A stretch of DNA of 35,394 nt from Streptococcus sp. HMSC034E03 (GCF_001811505.1 NZ_KV804998.1:18823-54216), one strand, 5' to 3'. Positions 1 through 8,852 are shown, counted from the stretch's first letter. Notes: generated from the sequence alone by a model not told the origin. Program-made: numbers and translations.

Positions 1-31
1 CGTGGTTTGAAGAGATTTTTGAAGAGTATTA
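1..31. repeat. Tail of a BOX element (boxA end), cut by window edge
   Basis: The first bases read cgtggtttgaagag...gaagagtatt, which matches the boxA end of the full BOX element at 31186-31384 (there ending gaagagattttcgaagagtatt). Only the last ~31 bases lie inside the window, downstream of endA. Confidence 0.75.
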
Positions 32-81
32 AAATCAGAAGAGCAAAAAACAAGCAATCGTTTCTACAGTTCATGACTAAT

Positions 82-113
82 AAAAAACGAGGTTGGGATT
101 TTTCCTCAACCTC
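82..113 (-). terminator. Rho-independent terminator of the murA-epuA-endA operon
   Basis: On the minus strand a stem (GAGGTTG pairing with CAACCTC, 89-113) is followed by a run of T (CGTTTTTTA). It starts 9 bases past the endA stop codon. Confidence 0.8.
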
Positions 114-121
114 TCGATAAA

Positions 122-952
122 TTAGTTATCTTTTGTAACTGTGACTTCACCTGTTCGGTAATCTAACCGAATTCCCTTTTGAACATTTGGAATCACGACA
201 TTAAACTCCAATTCACCATCAGAGGACTTGGCTTCAATCTGCGATGCGGAAGGTACCAAGTCTTCCTCAGTCGCATAGAGTAAGGTAACACGGTAACGCA
301 CTCGTTTATTCTGGTCTAGAGCTTTTCGAACTAAACTCTCATAGTAGTTTTGGCCTGTCGAATCTTCTGCACGTGCTTGGTTGGCCCATGCTGTCTGTAC
401 GGCAATATTTTTAGGATTGCTTGTAGAAGCATCAAAGCCATCTAGCCCACCAATCAAGGCATATCCTAATAAATGTCCTCTATCTACTGCGTGATTGTAA
501 GTCCCTTTTAGATTTTTGACCTGATGCCAACCTGCTGGCGTCCAAGAAGTAGAACCATTTCCAGTTTCTTCGCGGTCCTTGTACTGTCTTGTTGCTTTCG
601 ACATAAGGGCATTGGCTACTGTAGGAAGCGTCTCCCCTCCCACAGTTTTTGTCTTGTTATCAGCATAGGGCTTGCTTGAAACCTTTGCATCCAAATTAGT
701 CTTATTACCATTGACTATAAAGGCTCCTGCTCCATTCCACTCTAGAGCGCCCTTGATTTGTTTTTTAACTGAATCGGTCAATACACTTTCAGCCAGTTCT
801 TGACTTGGAGTGTCAGACGATTGTGATTTTTGTTTTACTTGTGCTTGTGGCGAGGTGTTGGAAGACTGTATTTGTTTAATATAGTAGCTTCCTGCCGACA
901 AGAGTAAAAAGAGCAAGAGACCAATTAGAGCCTGTCTGGTTTTTTTATTCAT
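122..952 (-). CDS. endA: DNA-entry membrane nuclease EndA
   Basis: Competence nuclease that degrades one strand of incoming DNA during transformation; it acts at the outer face of the membrane and also degrades extracellular DNA. The 276-aa product has an N-terminal basic stretch and one membrane segment (about 8-22), a low-complexity linker, then a beta-beta-alpha-metal nuclease domain. The DRGH motif (157-160) supplies the catalytic His160, and Asn182 and Asn191 in the KNIA...WANQA segment fit the metal site; the numbering matches pneumococcal EndA. The start at 952 has a good AAGGAG ribosome site 5 bases upstream. It is the last gene after murA and epuA, but is separated from epuA by a repeat of about 170 bases that may uncouple its expression. 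Confidence 0.95.
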   Translation of the reverse strand: MNKKTRQALIGLLLFLLLSAGSYYIKQIQSSNTSPQAQVKQKSQSSDTPSQELAESVLTDSVKKQIKGALEWNGAGAFIVNGNKTNLDAKVSSKPYADNKTKTVGGETLPTVANALMSKATRQYKDREETGNGSTSWTPAGWHQVKNLKGTYNHAVDRGHLLGYALIGGLDGFDASTSNPKNIAVQTAWANQARAEDSTGQNYYESLVRKALDQNKRVRYRVTLLYATEEDLVPSASQIEAKSSDGELEFNVVIPNVQKGIRLDYRTGEVTVTKDN

Positions 953-984
953 ATTTTCTCCTTAATTTCACTTCCTAGAAAAGA

Positions 985-1155
985 AGCTGGGACAAAAGTC
1001 CTAGCCTCTCAATTGTCTTTGGATTGTCGATCAAGACGCAGTGGCTGAGTGGACTCTACTACGCTGATTTCATCAGCTTTTACAGCCCTACTCAACTGTG
1101 CGGAGGTGGGACGACGAAATCGAATTCTAACGAATTACCGATTTCTGTCCCACTC
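985..1155. repeat. Intergenic repeat with two hairpins between epuA and endA
   Basis: A non-coding insert of about 170 bases. One end forms a hairpin GCTGGGAC-aaaa-GTCCTAGC (986-1005). The other end forms a longer one, GTGGGAC/GTCCCAC (1106-1112 with 1147-1153) enclosing GAAATCG/CGATTTC (1116-1122 with 1139-1145). Both ends carry the GGGAC core in inverted orientation, as in a MITE-like element. Short + strand ORFs across it look like chance frames. It resembles the short intergenic repeats typical of the mitis group (BOX, RUP, SPRITE), but I cannot assign it to one class by eye. Confidence 0.6.
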
Positions 1156-1344
1156 TCATTTTCCTGTAAATTTGGCGATGAGTTCTTGCCATTTTGCTGG
1201 CGCTAAAATAGCCCAAGGGTCTTGTCCTTTTCCTAGAATACCATAGCCAATCATCAAACCAATGGCTAGAGCTAAAGCTCCCAATAGTAATACTACAACT
1301 ACTAGGATCAAGCGACGCAACACATATTTGGATCGTTTATTCAT
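1156..1344 (-). CDS. epuA: EpuA family membrane protein
   Basis: Small protein of 62 aa with a basic N-terminus ([11 protein letters not shown]), one long hydrophobic segment (about residues 12-37) and a short C-terminal tail. It fits the EpuA family (EndA-upstream protein), often labelled in databases as an RNA polymerase beta-subunit-like protein; its role is not established. The chosen ATG (1344) overlaps the murA stop by 8 bases, so translation is probably coupled. An earlier in-frame GTG at 1362 would lie deeper inside murA and has no better ribosome site. The order murA-epuA-endA is the known pneumococcal arrangement. Confidence 0.85.
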   Translation of the reverse strand: MNKRSKYVLRRLILVVVVLLLGALALAIGLMIGYGILGKGQDPWAILAPAKWQELIAKFTGK

Positions 1345-2623
1345 CTTCATCAGCTTCCACACTTACCCGTTCAATCTTAGCTCCTAACTGGGCTAATTTT
1401 TCATGAAAACGGTAGTAACCTCTATCTAAATGGACAAGCTTTCCTACAACTGTTTCGCCTTCAGCTACCAAGCCTGTCAAAATCAAGGCTGCACTGGCAC
1501 GTAAGTCTGTCGATAGAACTTCTGCACCTTGGAGTTGCTGTCCGCCGATGATACGGGCGGTATCACGGATGATTTCAGAGTGCAAACCCATACGACGCAT
1601 TTCCTCTAAATGTTGAAAACGATTCTCAAATACAGTCTCTACCATAGTTGACTCACCTTGAGCAACGGTCATTAGAGCAGTGAACTGCGCTTGCATATCT
1701 GTCGGAAATCCTGGATGTGGAAGTGTCTTAACATGAACAGCCTTTAATTTTTCACGTTGAGAACGAATACGAATTCCTTCGTCCTCATCGATGACTTCAA
1801 CACCCATTTCCTGTAATTTAGCAATCAAGGGGCGATTATGTTCCCAGATAGCATCCAGAATCAAGACATCTCCACCTGTAATGGCAGCTGCTACCATGAA
1901 GGTCCCTGCTTCAATACGGTCTTGCACAACATTATGGGTTGCACCGTGTAGTTGCTCAACACCAATAATGGTAATAGTTTCTGTACCGGCACCCTTGACC
2001 TTGGCACCCATTTTATTTAAGAGAACAGCCAAGTCGACAATCTCAGGTTCACGCGCAGCATTTTCAATGACAGTCACACCATTTGCAAGAGTTGCCGCCA
2101 TCATCAAGTTTTGAGTAGCACCTACACTAGGGAAGTCCATGTAAATATGTGCGCCCTTCAAGCGTTCCGCCTTAGCCTCAATATAACCTGCTGTCTGAGT
2201 AATTTGAGCCCCCATTGCTTCGAGTCCCTTTAGGTGAAGGTCGATAGGGCGACTACCGATGGTACATCCACCTGGCATAGAAACCTTTGCGTGTCCTACA
2301 CGAGCCAAGATTGGCCCCAATACTACAATAGAAGCACGCATCTTGCTGACATACTTATAGGGAGCTTCTTCTGTGATATCCCCAGTTGCATCAACTTCGA
2401 CAATATGAGCATCCTGATCAAAGTCTACTTTTGCATTTAATCCACGAACTACTTGATTCATGGTAAAGACATCTGATAAGATTGGAACATTTTTTAAAAC
2501 AGTTTTTCCTTCACTTGCTAAAATAGTTGCTGCAAGCAGTGGTAAAACTGCATTTTTTGCGCCCTCGATGGTAACACTTCCAACCAAACGATTATCGCCA
2601 CCTTGAACTACAATTTTTTCCAT
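1337..2623 (-). CDS. murA: UDP-N-acetylglucosamine 1-carboxyvinyltransferase (MurA)
   Basis: First committed step of peptidoglycan synthesis in the cytoplasm: transfers enolpyruvate from PEP to UDP-GlcNAc. The 428-aa length fits the family. Visible motifs are the N-terminal [10 protein letters not shown] with Lys23 and Asn24, and the loop [17 protein letters not shown], where Cys120 is the PEP and fosfomycin target (Cys115 in E. coli). Streptococci usually carry two MurA paralogues; the link to epuA and endA suggests the one named murA1 or murA2 depending on the author. It follows the DUF1146 gene by 25 bases and shares its promoter. Confidence 0.95.
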   Translation of the reverse strand: MEKIVVQGGDNRLVGSVTIEGAKNAVLPLLAATILASEGKTVLKNVPILSDVFTMNQVVRGLNAKVDFDQDAHIVEVDATGDITEEAPYKYVSKMRASIVVLGPILARVGHAKVSMPGGCTIGSRPIDLHLKGLEAMGAQITQTAGYIEAKAERLKGAHIYMDFPSVGATQNLMMAATLANGVTVIENAAREPEIVDLAVLLNKMGAKVKGAGTETITIIGVEQLHGATHNVVQDRIEAGTFMVAAAITGGDVLILDAIWEHNRPLIAKLQEMGVEVIDEDEGIRIRSQREKLKAVHVKTLPHPGFPTDMQAQFTALMTVAQGESTMVETVFENRFQHLEEMRRMGLHSEIIRDTARIIGGQQLQGAEVLSTDLRASAALILTGLVAEGETVVGKLVHLDRGYYRFHEKLAQLGAKIERVSVEADEDE

Positions 2624-2648
2624 AGAGTATTTTCCTTCACTTACAATT

Positions 2649-2879
2649 TTAGAATAGCGTTCTAACTGCTTCTTGCCAGAGTTGGTAGAGATTCAAGAAA
2701 AAGGAACTAATCAGATATCCTAAACCGATACTACACAATACTACCAAGAGTCGAACCTTCTTCGCATTATCCTTTGTCACCTTCAAAATTTGATCCCATC
2801 TGACCAAATCTTTCAAGAGCTGAAAGACTAGGTATACAAAAAACATATGACTACTAAGGGTAAAAAACAATTGAATCAT
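2649..2879 (-). CDS. DUF1146 (YwzB-like) small membrane protein
   Basis: A 76-aa protein with two predicted membrane segments (about 5-24 and 43-64) and a basic loop between them (DNAKKVRLL). Size, topology and position directly upstream of murA fit the DUF1146/YwzB family of Firmicutes, whose function is unknown. It is the first gene of the transcript running into murA, epuA and endA. Confidence 0.75.
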   Translation of the reverse strand: MIQLFFTLSSHMFFVYLVFQLLKDLVRWDQILKVTKDNAKKVRLLVVLCSIGLGYLISSFFLNLYQLWQEAVRTLF

Positions 2880-2885
2880 TTGCCT

Positions 2886-2891
2886 ATTATA
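2886..2891 (-). promoter_or_regulatory. Extended -10 promoter for the DUF1146-murA-epuA-endA operon
   Basis: On the minus strand TGgTATAAT lies 7 bases upstream of the DUF1146 ATG (2879). It matches the extended -10 form; no convincing -35 is seen. With so short a gap the first gene would have almost no leader. Confidence 0.6.
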
Positions 2892-2934
2892 CCATCTTCT
2901 TTTTTTCTACGCTAGTTTAGGGATTCGCCTACTA

Positions 2935-3972
2935 CTAGGGATTATTTTTTAAATAGTCAATCGCATCTTGAAGCGTTTTAACTGGGACAATCTTCATGTC
3001 AGTTTTAATCATTTGAGCAGCTTCTACAGCTGTGTCATAATTACTCTTGGCATTTGGATTTGCTTTTTTAGCTTCTTCAGTTACTGGATTGTTAGGAGCA
3101 AAGAATACAGTTGCTCCTTTCTTAGCTGCGGCCACAACCTTTTTATCAATTCCACCAATATCACCAACATTCCCATCTCTGTCGATACTTCCTGTACCAG
3201 CAATGATGCGTCCATTTCGAAGAGTGGGATCTGCAATTTGCGTATAGATGGATAGACTAAACATCATCCCAGCACTAGGACCACCAATGCCTGCAGTTGA
3301 AAACTTGATTGGCACATCACTAGATACTTCTGTGCGGTCAATCAAGCCGATTCCGATACCATTTTTCCCATTTTCCAGAGTAATGATTTTTCCTTCGGCA
3401 GTCTTGACTTTTCCATCCTCCTCATAGGTAACCTTAACCTGATCACCTAGAGTTTGAGAATTAACGTAGTCAACCATCTCCTTGGAGCTCTCAAAAGTCT
3501 TGTCATTCACAGCGGTTACAGTGTCAGCAATATTAAGAACTCCCTTGAAAGTCGAGTTATCTGTTACAGTCAAAACATAGACACCCAGATATTTGAGCTC
3601 AATTTCCTTACCCGCCGTCTTCAGACCTTGATATTTGGCCATATTTTGCGAAGTTTCCATGTAAAACTGGTTGATTCGCATAAATTCCGCATCTGATGAA
3701 CCACCCGTCATCTCTTTGGCACTATGTATGTCCGTGAAAGGAGTTAGCCAGGCATAAAACAAGTCAACCATTCTGGCGTGCTTAACTCCAACCGTCACAA
3801 ATTGGTAGGAACCTTCCTCTTGGTCAGGTTTGTTATTAACTTGTAAAACCTTTCGAATATCTTCAGAAGTTCCTGGCACCTCGATATAATATGGCAGGGG
3901 CACCGTAAAAGCTATAAAAGTGATAATGAGCCCAATAATGAGATATAAGGGCCATCTAGTTTTTTTCTTCAT
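2935..3972 (-). CDS. sepM: SepM/YlbL family PDZ-Lon serine protease
   Basis: Membrane-anchored protease whose S. mutans homologue trims the competence peptide CSP outside the cell; in the mitis group its substrate is less clear. The 345-aa protein has an N-terminal membrane anchor (about 9-26), a PDZ domain (about 125-200) and a C-terminal Lon-type protease domain. Ser233 in GGPSAGMMF and Lys278 in [10 protein letters not shown] form the Ser-Lys dyad, 45 residues apart as in S. mutans SepM (235/280). It overlaps the end of coaD by 17 bases, so rsmD-coaD-sepM is one translationally coupled unit. Confidence 0.92.
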   Translation of the reverse strand: MKKKTRWPLYLIIGLIITFIAFTVPLPYYIEVPGTSEDIRKVLQVNNKPDQEEGSYQFVTVGVKHARMVDLFYAWLTPFTDIHSAKEMTGGSSDAEFMRINQFYMETSQNMAKYQGLKTAGKEIELKYLGVYVLTVTDNSTFKGVLNIADTVTAVNDKTFESSKEMVDYVNSQTLGDQVKVTYEEDGKVKTAEGKIITLENGKNGIGIGLIDRTEVSSDVPIKFSTAGIGGPSAGMMFSLSIYTQIADPTLRNGRIIAGTGSIDRDGNVGDIGGIDKKVVAAAKKGATVFFAPNNPVTEEAKKANPNAKSNYDTAVEAAQMIKTDMKIVPVKTLQDAIDYLKNNP

Positions 3973-4444
3973 TGTTTAACTCCTCTAGGACAGCATTTGG
4001 TACATACTCACTGATATCTTGACCAAATTTTAATAGTTCTCTCACAGCTGAAGAGCTGATGTGAACATGCTCCGGCCGACTGTGGAGATAGATTGTCTCC
4101 ATTTCTCCCGCTAATTTATGGTTGTAAAAATCAAAACTAGCTTCATACTGAAGATCCGTAGCATTGCGTAAACCACGCACTAAGATCTCTGCACCTAATC
4201 TTCTAGCAACATCAACGACTAATTCATCGTGAGAAGCTATGACTTTGACATTGTTGAGATGTGCTACTGCTTTTTTAACAGTTTTCTTTCGGCTCTCTAT
4301 CGGTAAAAATCCCATTTTGTGTGGATTATAAAAAATTCCTACATACAATTGATCAAAGAGCTTACTTGCACGCTCAATGAGATCCATATGCCCATTTGTC
4401 ATTGGATCAAAGGAACCTGTAAATAGCCCAATCTTATCTGACAT
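3956..4444 (-). CDS. coaD: Phosphopantetheine adenylyltransferase (CoaD)
   Basis: Penultimate step of coenzyme A synthesis: transfers AMP from ATP to 4'-phosphopantetheine. The 162-aa length is typical. Motifs are [17 protein letters not shown] with the T/HxGH-like nucleotide site near residues 10-19, [12 protein letters not shown] in the middle, and the C-terminal SSSAVREL that binds ATP. It overlaps rsmD by 11 bases and sepM by 17 bases. Confidence 0.97.
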   Translation of the reverse strand: MSDKIGLFTGSFDPMTNGHMDLIERASKLFDQLYVGIFYNPHKMGFLPIESRKKTVKKAVAHLNNVKVIASHDELVVDVARRLGAEILVRGLRNATDLQYEASFDFYNHKLAGEMETIYLHSRPEHVHISSSAVRELLKFGQDISEYVPNAVLEELNNEEKN

Positions 4445-4973
4445 AAACCGTCACCTTACTAATCCCATATATTTTTTCCTTCCAGATACCCAAACAAGCA
4501 ATTTCTTCTGGAAGTTCTACTGATTTATCGGTCTCACATACCACCATGACATCTTCTGAAAAAAGATTTCTCTCTGCCATTTTTTCAATATCGGACACGA
4601 TTTGTTCTTTTGCATAGGGAGGGTCCAAAAAAACAAGATCAAAGACACCATCGATCTGCTCCAATGCGCGACTGGATTCCATTTTCAATAATTGAAATTT
4701 AGAAGTTTCCTTAGTCATTCGGATATTTTCTGCGACTATATTCTGGGCTCGACGATCCTTCTCAACCAGAACGGCACTGGACATTCCTCTTGAAACAGCC
4801 TCGATGGATAAACCACCGCTACCAGCATAGAGATCTAGCACACGTCCTCCTTCAAAGTAGGGACCAATCATATTGAAAATAGCGCCCCTAACCTTGTCTG
4901 ATGTTGGCCTTGTCGTTTTACCGTCCAGCGTCTTTAATGGACGCCCACCGTAGATTCCTGATACGATTTTCAT
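4434..4973 (-). CDS. rsmD: 16S rRNA (guanine-966-N2) methyltransferase RsmD
   Basis: SAM-dependent enzyme that modifies G966 (E. coli numbering) of 16S rRNA on the small subunit. The 179-aa protein starts with [15 protein letters not shown] as the family does, has the SAM loop [18 protein letters not shown] (about 46-63) and the catalytic DPPY motif in [11 protein letters not shown] (about 112-122). First gene of the rsmD-coaD-sepM unit. The only good -10 (4981-4986) ends 7 bases before the ATG and no Shine-Dalgarno is visible, so its mRNA may be leaderless. Confidence 0.95.
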   Translation of the reverse strand: MKIVSGIYGGRPLKTLDGKTTRPTSDKVRGAIFNMIGPYFEGGRVLDLYAGSGGLSIEAVSRGMSSAVLVEKDRRAQNIVAENIRMTKETSKFQLLKMESSRALEQIDGVFDLVFLDPPYAKEQIVSDIEKMAERNLFSEDVMVVCETDKSVELPEEIACLGIWKEKIYGISKVTVYVR

Positions 4974-4980
4974 ACCGTAT

Positions 4981-4986
4981 ATTATA
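4981..4986 (-). promoter_or_regulatory. Extended -10 promoter of rsmD
   Basis: Minus-strand TGgTATAAT. The hexamer lies 7 bases upstream of the rsmD ATG (4973), which places the expected start of transcription at or one base before the start codon. Confidence 0.65.
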
Positions 4987-5026
4987 CCAAATTACGGGTG
5001 AAAAGAAAAAGAAGAGGCTAACTAAT

Positions 5027-5114
5027 ACTCAATTCGAGGATAAAATTCAGAAAATCTACCCATAATAAAACGCATAACATCAAGTTTTTTTACACCTGAT
5101 ATTATGCGTTTTTA
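5027..5114. repeat. 88-nt direct repeat with terminator hairpin, copy 1
   Basis: Aligns without gaps to 7715-7802 at 76 of 88 positions by hand count. It contains the inverted arms aaaacgcataacatca and tgatattatgcgtttt (15 of 16 pairing) with T-runs on both strands, so it works as a two-way terminator. It ends the ABC operon (stop at 5123). The general form suits a SPRITE-like terminator repeat of the mitis group, but that is a suggestion only. Confidence 0.8.
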
Positions 5115-5122
5115 GAGATTAT

Positions 5123-5611
5123 CTAAACAAAAATTAAAAAGATAAATAATAATACGATAGAGGCAACACAACTCATAAAAACTTGCTTCACATTTACTAA
5201 TTTCGTATCTTTCCCTTTTTCTATATACAATGGTAAGCATGTGTTTACACTAAAGAAAATCAATACAGGGAATATATAAGCTAATAAATAGTTAAAATAA
5301 ACGCCTGACACTATAGATAGAAATAATAAATACGGTAAAAACACAAGCGAAAATACAATTATAAATCTAATCAAATCTATACGAAATTTTAAAATCTTTT
5401 TTGGGTGATAAAAAAAGCAATAACGACCTTCATGAACCATTAAAATACCATAATATACTAAATAGAGAAGAGATAGAACCGTAAAAGCAAAAATACCTGG
5501 ATCTTTTAAATCATCTTGACCTATATACGATATGATAGACAATACATAAAAAGATAACAATTCCAAGGCTAACTTAGTCCTAACAACAGTCAAAAAAAAT
5601 ACTTTCACCAT
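5123..5611 (-). CDS. Membrane protein, ABC transporter permease-like subunit B
   Basis: A 162-aa, strongly hydrophobic protein with about four to five predicted membrane segments and a basic cytoplasmic loop (YHPKKILKFRIDLIRF). No family motif is recognised. It overlaps the upstream membrane gene by 7 bases (ATGGTGA) and is the last gene of the ATPase-permease-permease operon. By context it is part of the membrane section of a YtrB-like or bacteriocin-immunity-type ABC exporter; it could also be an accessory subunit. AT-rich like the whole cassette. Confidence 0.65.
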   Translation of the reverse strand: MVKVFFLTVVRTKLALELLSFYVLSIISYIGQDDLKDPGIFAFTVLSLLYLVYYGILMVHEGRYCFFYHPKKILKFRIDLIRFIIVFSLVFLPYLLFLSIVSGVYFNYLLAYIFPVLIFFSVNTCLPLYIEKGKDTKLVNVKQVFMSCVASIVLLFIFLIFV

Positions 5612-6249
5612 ATTTTCACCCGACTAGATATAAGTACTAAACTATTAATTAAACACAAAGCAAGTAAGAGCAACAACATTAAACTTATAGAACTAGCCTC
5701 TATGATTTGATGCAAATAAAATGGCAACACTTTCCGTACATGAAGCGCTAAAAATAAAGCAAACCCTATACGAATCGATAAATTAACAATCTCCCAATAT
5801 TTTTTCTTTAAGAAACGAACTCCTAAACTACTTACTAAACTAAAAATTTGGAGAAGAGCCATATAAAATAGAAAGTATTTTTGTGATTTAAAAACTAAAT
5901 CTAATGGAAATAGCAGTAACACCGACACTATACACAAAGTTATGTATTTCCTAAAAGTATAGTACCTCAACACTTCTTTTCGAGAAAAATTATAGAAAAA
6001 GGATTGAAATTTTACAGTTAAATTAGACAACTCTCCTCTCTCCTTAGCAACTACAAACATATTAGATAAAATAAGTAATAACGTCAATAGTTGCATGCTG
6101 TTTTCATATGGTAATATCTTGAAAAAAAATAACTTTAATAAAGAAAAAATAATCAAAAGAACCGCTAGCAAACTCAAAATATTCCACCATCCATATATCC
6201 CAAACTTCTTTCGGAATATTTCTAATTTGAGTAAAAATAATTTAGTCAT
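5605..6249 (-). CDS. ABC transporter permease-like membrane protein A
   Basis: A 214-aa membrane protein with about six hydrophobic segments, starting MTKLFLLKLEIFRKKFG. The start at 6249 overlaps the ATPase stop (ATGACTAA) and has GGAGGAGC just upstream, so it is translated in step with the ATPase; the longer frame to 6312 lies inside the ATPase gene and is rejected. No named family recognised. Its place between an ATPase and a second membrane protein indicates the export channel of this cassette. Confidence 0.72.
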   Translation of the reverse strand: MTKLFLLKLEIFRKKFGIYGWWNILSLLAVLLIIFSLLKLFFFKILPYENSMQLLTLLLILSNMFVVAKERGELSNLTVKFQSFFYNFSRKEVLRYYTFRKYITLCIVSVLLLFPLDLVFKSQKYFLFYMALLQIFSLVSSLGVRFLKKKYWEIVNLSIRIGFALFLALHVRKVLPFYLHQIIEASSISLMLLLLLALCLINSLVLISSRVKIW

Positions 6250-6880
6250 AGAACTGCTCCTCCAACTCACGAATAGAACCTGTATTGGCAAATATTTTGT
6301 CAACTTTTCCATTCTTTAAGAGAACAAAACTATCACACAAATCGTTTAAAGTGTCCAAAATATGAGAAGAAATCAGAATAGTTGTTTTTCCTTTGAAAGC
6401 CCTCAAAATTGATTTAAGTTGTGTGATATAAGTTACATCAATACTATTAAATGGTTCATCTAATATAAGTAGACCAATATCACGAATAAATAGATTAATC
6501 AGAGATAATTTTTTTCTCATTCCTTGAGACAACTCTTCAATTCTAGTATCTTCTTTCCCCTTCAAATTCAACTCACTGATTAATTGCTCAGCAGTTTTTA
6601 TTCCCCCTGTGTGATTTATAATTAAGGTTACAAATTCACTAACAGTCAAAAATGGATAAGGTTCTAAATCAGAAGGGATATATAGAATATTATCTACATC
6701 AAAATTCTCAACATCAAAAGTTTGATTTGCTTCATAATATCCTGACAGCATGTTCATTAATGTTGTTTTACCAGCTCCATTTTCTCCTAAAAGACCAATA
6801 ATTTCTCCTTCTGGTAATTCCAAGTCATTAATCTGCAATCTAAAATTAGAATAAGCATGAGCAATCTGGTTAATATACAT
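6242..6880 (-). CDS. ABC transporter ATP-binding protein
   Basis: ATPase of 212 aa that would power the two membrane proteins downstream. Walker A GENGAGKT (32-39), signature LSQGM (117-121), Walker B GLLILDEP with Asp141-Glu142, and an H-loop in ISSHIL. The domain is single and short, as in the YtrB/BcrA group of drug and peptide exporters. The start at 6880 (MYINQIAH) has AAAGGAA 10 bases upstream; the frame is open to 6955 but that part contains the leader hairpin. Transcribed away from the gntR gene at 7314, which probably represses it. Substrate unknown; antimicrobial peptide export or immunity is a reasonable guess for this architecture. Confidence 0.88.
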   Translation of the reverse strand: MYINQIAHAYSNFRLQINDLELPEGEIIGLLGENGAGKTTLMNMLSGYYEANQTFDVENFDVDNILYIPSDLEPYPFLTVSEFVTLIINHTGGIKTAEQLISELNLKGKEDTRIEELSQGMRKKLSLINLFIRDIGLLILDEPFNSIDVTYITQLKSILRAFKGKTTILISSHILDTLNDLCDSFVLLKNGKVDKIFANTGSIRELEEQFYD

Positions 6881-6903
6881 ATAATAGCAGTTCCTTTCAA
6901 AAA

Positions 6904-6944
6904 TGAAATAGATGGGATTCAAGGGAATCCCACACCTATCTATT
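6904..6944 (-). promoter_or_regulatory. Leader hairpin upstream of the ABC ATPase
   Basis: In the mRNA of the ABC operon a perfect inner stem GGGATTC/GAATCCC (6914-6931, loop of 4) sits within outer arms AAATAGAT/ATCTATTT. It lies between the promoter (6969-6996) and the ribosome site of the ATPase, and is followed by ATTTTTG. It could act as an attenuator, stabiliser or operator. Confidence 0.5.
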
Positions 6945-6946
6945 TT

Positions 6947-6996
6947 GTAACTCATTAGTTACATTCTAATTGTACAATATTTTATATCTATGTCAA
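6947..6996 (-). promoter_or_regulatory. Promoter and likely operator of the ABC operon
   Basis: Minus-strand -35 TTGACA (6991-6996), 16-base spacer, -10 TACAAT (6969-6974). The -10 lies inside the perfect palindrome attgtacaat (6969-6978). A second inverted repeat TAACT-catt-AGTTA (6947-6960) follows at the start of transcription. Both are candidate sites for the divergent GntR protein. Confidence 0.7.
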
Positions 6997-7247
6997 GAAT
7001 CTCCTTTAAAAAACTAACGTTTTTATACAATTATAATTTTATGTTCGTGTTTTACCTTTTGTGCGAAAAACATCGTAATGTGTTATGTTTTTATTAAAAT
7101 AAATACAAAAAACATGATATATAACTAATTTTTGATGACAGACATCTATTTATCTGCTGAAAAATAATGTATTTACCCCAAATAAACTAACTAATAAAAT
7201 AATTTCACCATTCTTTTAGCTATTTCTTAAGCAAAACTTCTTTGTGT
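6997..7247. other. AT-rich intergenic stretch between ABC operon and gntR
   Basis: The gene-free gap is 6881-7313. Its ends hold the two divergent promoters; the middle (about 250 bases) is very AT-rich, has no convincing ORF and shows no clear repeat. I see nothing definite in it. Confidence 0.6.
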
Positions 7248-7293
7248 TTGACATTTTATTTGTATTACTGTATTATTTATTTAGTACATAAAT
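7248..7293 (+). promoter_or_regulatory. Promoter and likely operator of the gntR gene
   Basis: -35 TTGACA (7248-7253), 17-base spacer, -10 TATTAT (7271-7276). The inverted repeat atttat-ttagtac-ataaat (7275-7293) covers the expected start of transcription and fits an autoregulatory operator. Confidence 0.75.
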
Positions 7294-7313
7294 GAGAAAA
7301 AGGGGAAAACAGG

Positions 7314-7688
7314 ATGTCCTGGTCATTTGATAATAACAAACCTATCTATTTACAAATTAGCGAAAAAATCAAGTTTCAGATTATTTCCCAGGAACTAGAA
7401 ACCAACCAACAACTTCCGACTGTTAGAGAACTAGCTAGCGAGGCTGGGGTCAATACACATACCATCCAAAGAGCATTTTCAAGCCTCGAACAAGATGGAT
7501 TTGTCTTTTGTAAGCGAACAGCTGGACGTTTTGTAACGGAAAATCAAGAACTCATCTCCAAATCTCGTAAACAACTAGCAAAAAAACAATTAAAGGACTT
7601 CATTTCCTCCATGGCCCACTTGGGTTATCAAAAAGAAGAATTACCGTCTATAACTAGCAATTATATTAAACAAAATTGGAACTACTAA
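7314..7688 (+). CDS. GntR family regulator, YtrA subfamily
   Basis: DNA-binding repressor of 124 aa. The N-terminal winged helix-turn-helix begins PIYLQISEKIKFQIIS and contains LPTVRELASEAGVNTHTIQRAFSSLEQDGFV (about 35-65), followed by only about 55 residues of helical tail. That short C-terminus is the mark of the YtrA group, which usually controls a linked ABC exporter, here the divergent operon at 5123-6880. AAGGGG lies 8 bases before the ATG. No gene follows it before the shared terminator repeat at 7715-7802. Confidence 0.88.
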   Translation: MSWSFDNNKPIYLQISEKIKFQIISQELETNQQLPTVRELASEAGVNTHTIQRAFSSLEQDGFVFCKRTAGRFVTENQELISKSRKQLAKKQLKDFISSMAHLGYQKEELPSITSNYIKQNWNY

Positions 7689-7714
7689 TTATAATCCAGT
7701 TGAACCAGCTAAAA

Positions 7715-7802
7715 ACTCATTCTGAGGATAAGATTCATAAAATTTACCCATGATAAAACGCATAACATCAAGCTGTGCTACACCCGATATTATGCGTTTT
7801 TA
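7715..7802. repeat. 88-nt direct repeat with terminator hairpin, copy 2
   Basis: Partner of 5027-5114 in the same orientation. The hairpin aaaacgcataacatca / tgatattatgcgtttt carries T-runs on both sides, so it can end both the gntR transcript (+) and asnA (-), which converge here. Confidence 0.8.
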
Positions 7803-7832
7803 TCATTTTGAAACTTTTTTAAGTAGCCTCGT

Positions 7833-8825
7833 CTACAAAATATTTTCGTAAGTATCTCTCACTTCTTGCGGCCAAACACTGGTTTGGACTTCACCGATGT
7901 GCTTCTTACGAAGCAGGAACATAGCCATACGAGATTGGCCAATTCCTCCACCGATTGTCAATGGGAAAAGTCCATTTAGGAGAGCCTTATGCCATTCTAA
8001 AGTTAAACGGTCTTCGTCTCCTGTGATAGCTACTTGGCGACGGAGAGTGTCTTCATCGACACGAATCCCCATTGAAGACAATTCAAAGGCTGCACCCAAA
8101 TTATCATTCCAAACAAGGATGTCCCCATTCAAGCCATGATAGCCATTTTCAGACTCAGTTGTCCAGTCATCATAGTCTGGTGCACGTCCGTCATGAGGTT
8201 TTCCATCTGACAATTCTCCACCGATACCAATTAGGAAGACCGCACCGAACTCCTTACAGATAGCATTCTCACGTTCTTTTGGAGTCAAATCTGGATAACG
8301 CTCTACCAGTTCTTCTGTGTGGATAAAGGTAATCTGTTTTGGCAAGATAGACTCAATATCATAACGAGCTTCCACAGCAAGTTCCGTCAAGCGAATAGCC
8401 TTATAAATCTTCTCAACTGTTTCTTTAAGATAGGCAAGATTGCGTTGTCCGTTTGGAATAACTTTTTCCCAATCCCACTGGTCCACATAGACTGAGTGAG
8501 TTGCATCTAGTGAATCTTCATCTGGACGAAGAGCCTTCATGTGAACAAAAAGACCTTCTCCTTCACCAAAACCGAAACGAGCCAAGGTATGGCGTTTCCA
8601 CTTAGCAAGTGAATGCACCACCTCATAGGTTTCATTTGGGATTTGCAAAACCTTAACAGAAACTGGATGTTCAATCCCTGAAAGGTTATCCTGCATCCCA
8701 TCCCCAACCTTACTCAAGATTGGTCCTTGCACTTCCACAACTTCTAATTTATCTTTCAAATACTGGGTAAAGGTATTTTTTACAAAGGAAATTTCTTCCT
8801 GTTGATGGATAAAACTTTTCTTCAT
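7833..8825 (-). CDS. asnA: Aspartate--ammonia ligase (asparagine synthetase A)
   Basis: ATP-dependent synthesis of asparagine from aspartate and ammonia in the cytoplasm. The 330-aa length equals that of E. coli AsnA. The class II tRNA-synthetase-like fold is recognisable from [19 protein letters not shown], the core [17 protein letters not shown] (about 39-55), and the C-terminal [16 protein letters not shown] that corresponds to motif 3. RBS AAGGAGAG; a minus-strand -10 TATAAT is at 8853-8858. Monocistronic, ended by the two-way terminator at 7715-7802. Confidence 0.97.
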   Translation of the reverse strand: MKKSFIHQQEEISFVKNTFTQYLKDKLEVVEVQGPILSKVGDGMQDNLSGIEHPVSVKVLQIPNETYEVVHSLAKWKRHTLARFGFGEGEGLFVHMKALRPDEDSLDATHSVYVDQWDWEKVIPNGQRNLAYLKETVEKIYKAIRLTELAVEARYDIESILPKQITFIHTEELVERYPDLTPKERENAICKEFGAVFLIGIGGELSDGKPHDGRAPDYDDWTTESENGYHGLNGDILVWNDNLGAAFELSSMGIRVDEDTLRRQVAITGDEDRLTLEWHKALLNGLFPLTIGGGIGQSRMAMFLLRKKHIGEVQTSVWPQEVRDTYENIL

Positions 8826-8852
8826 ACATCTCTCCTTTTGAATAATAAGATG

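Noticed and set aside
1024..1246. Two short + strand ORFs (60 and 65 aa)
   Set aside because: They run through the intergenic repeat and antisense to epuA, have no ribosome site, and resemble no protein family.
1345..1362. GTG start for EpuA at 1362
   Set aside because: It would extend the protein by six residues inside murA without a better ribosome site; the ATG at 1344 gives the usual MNKR start.
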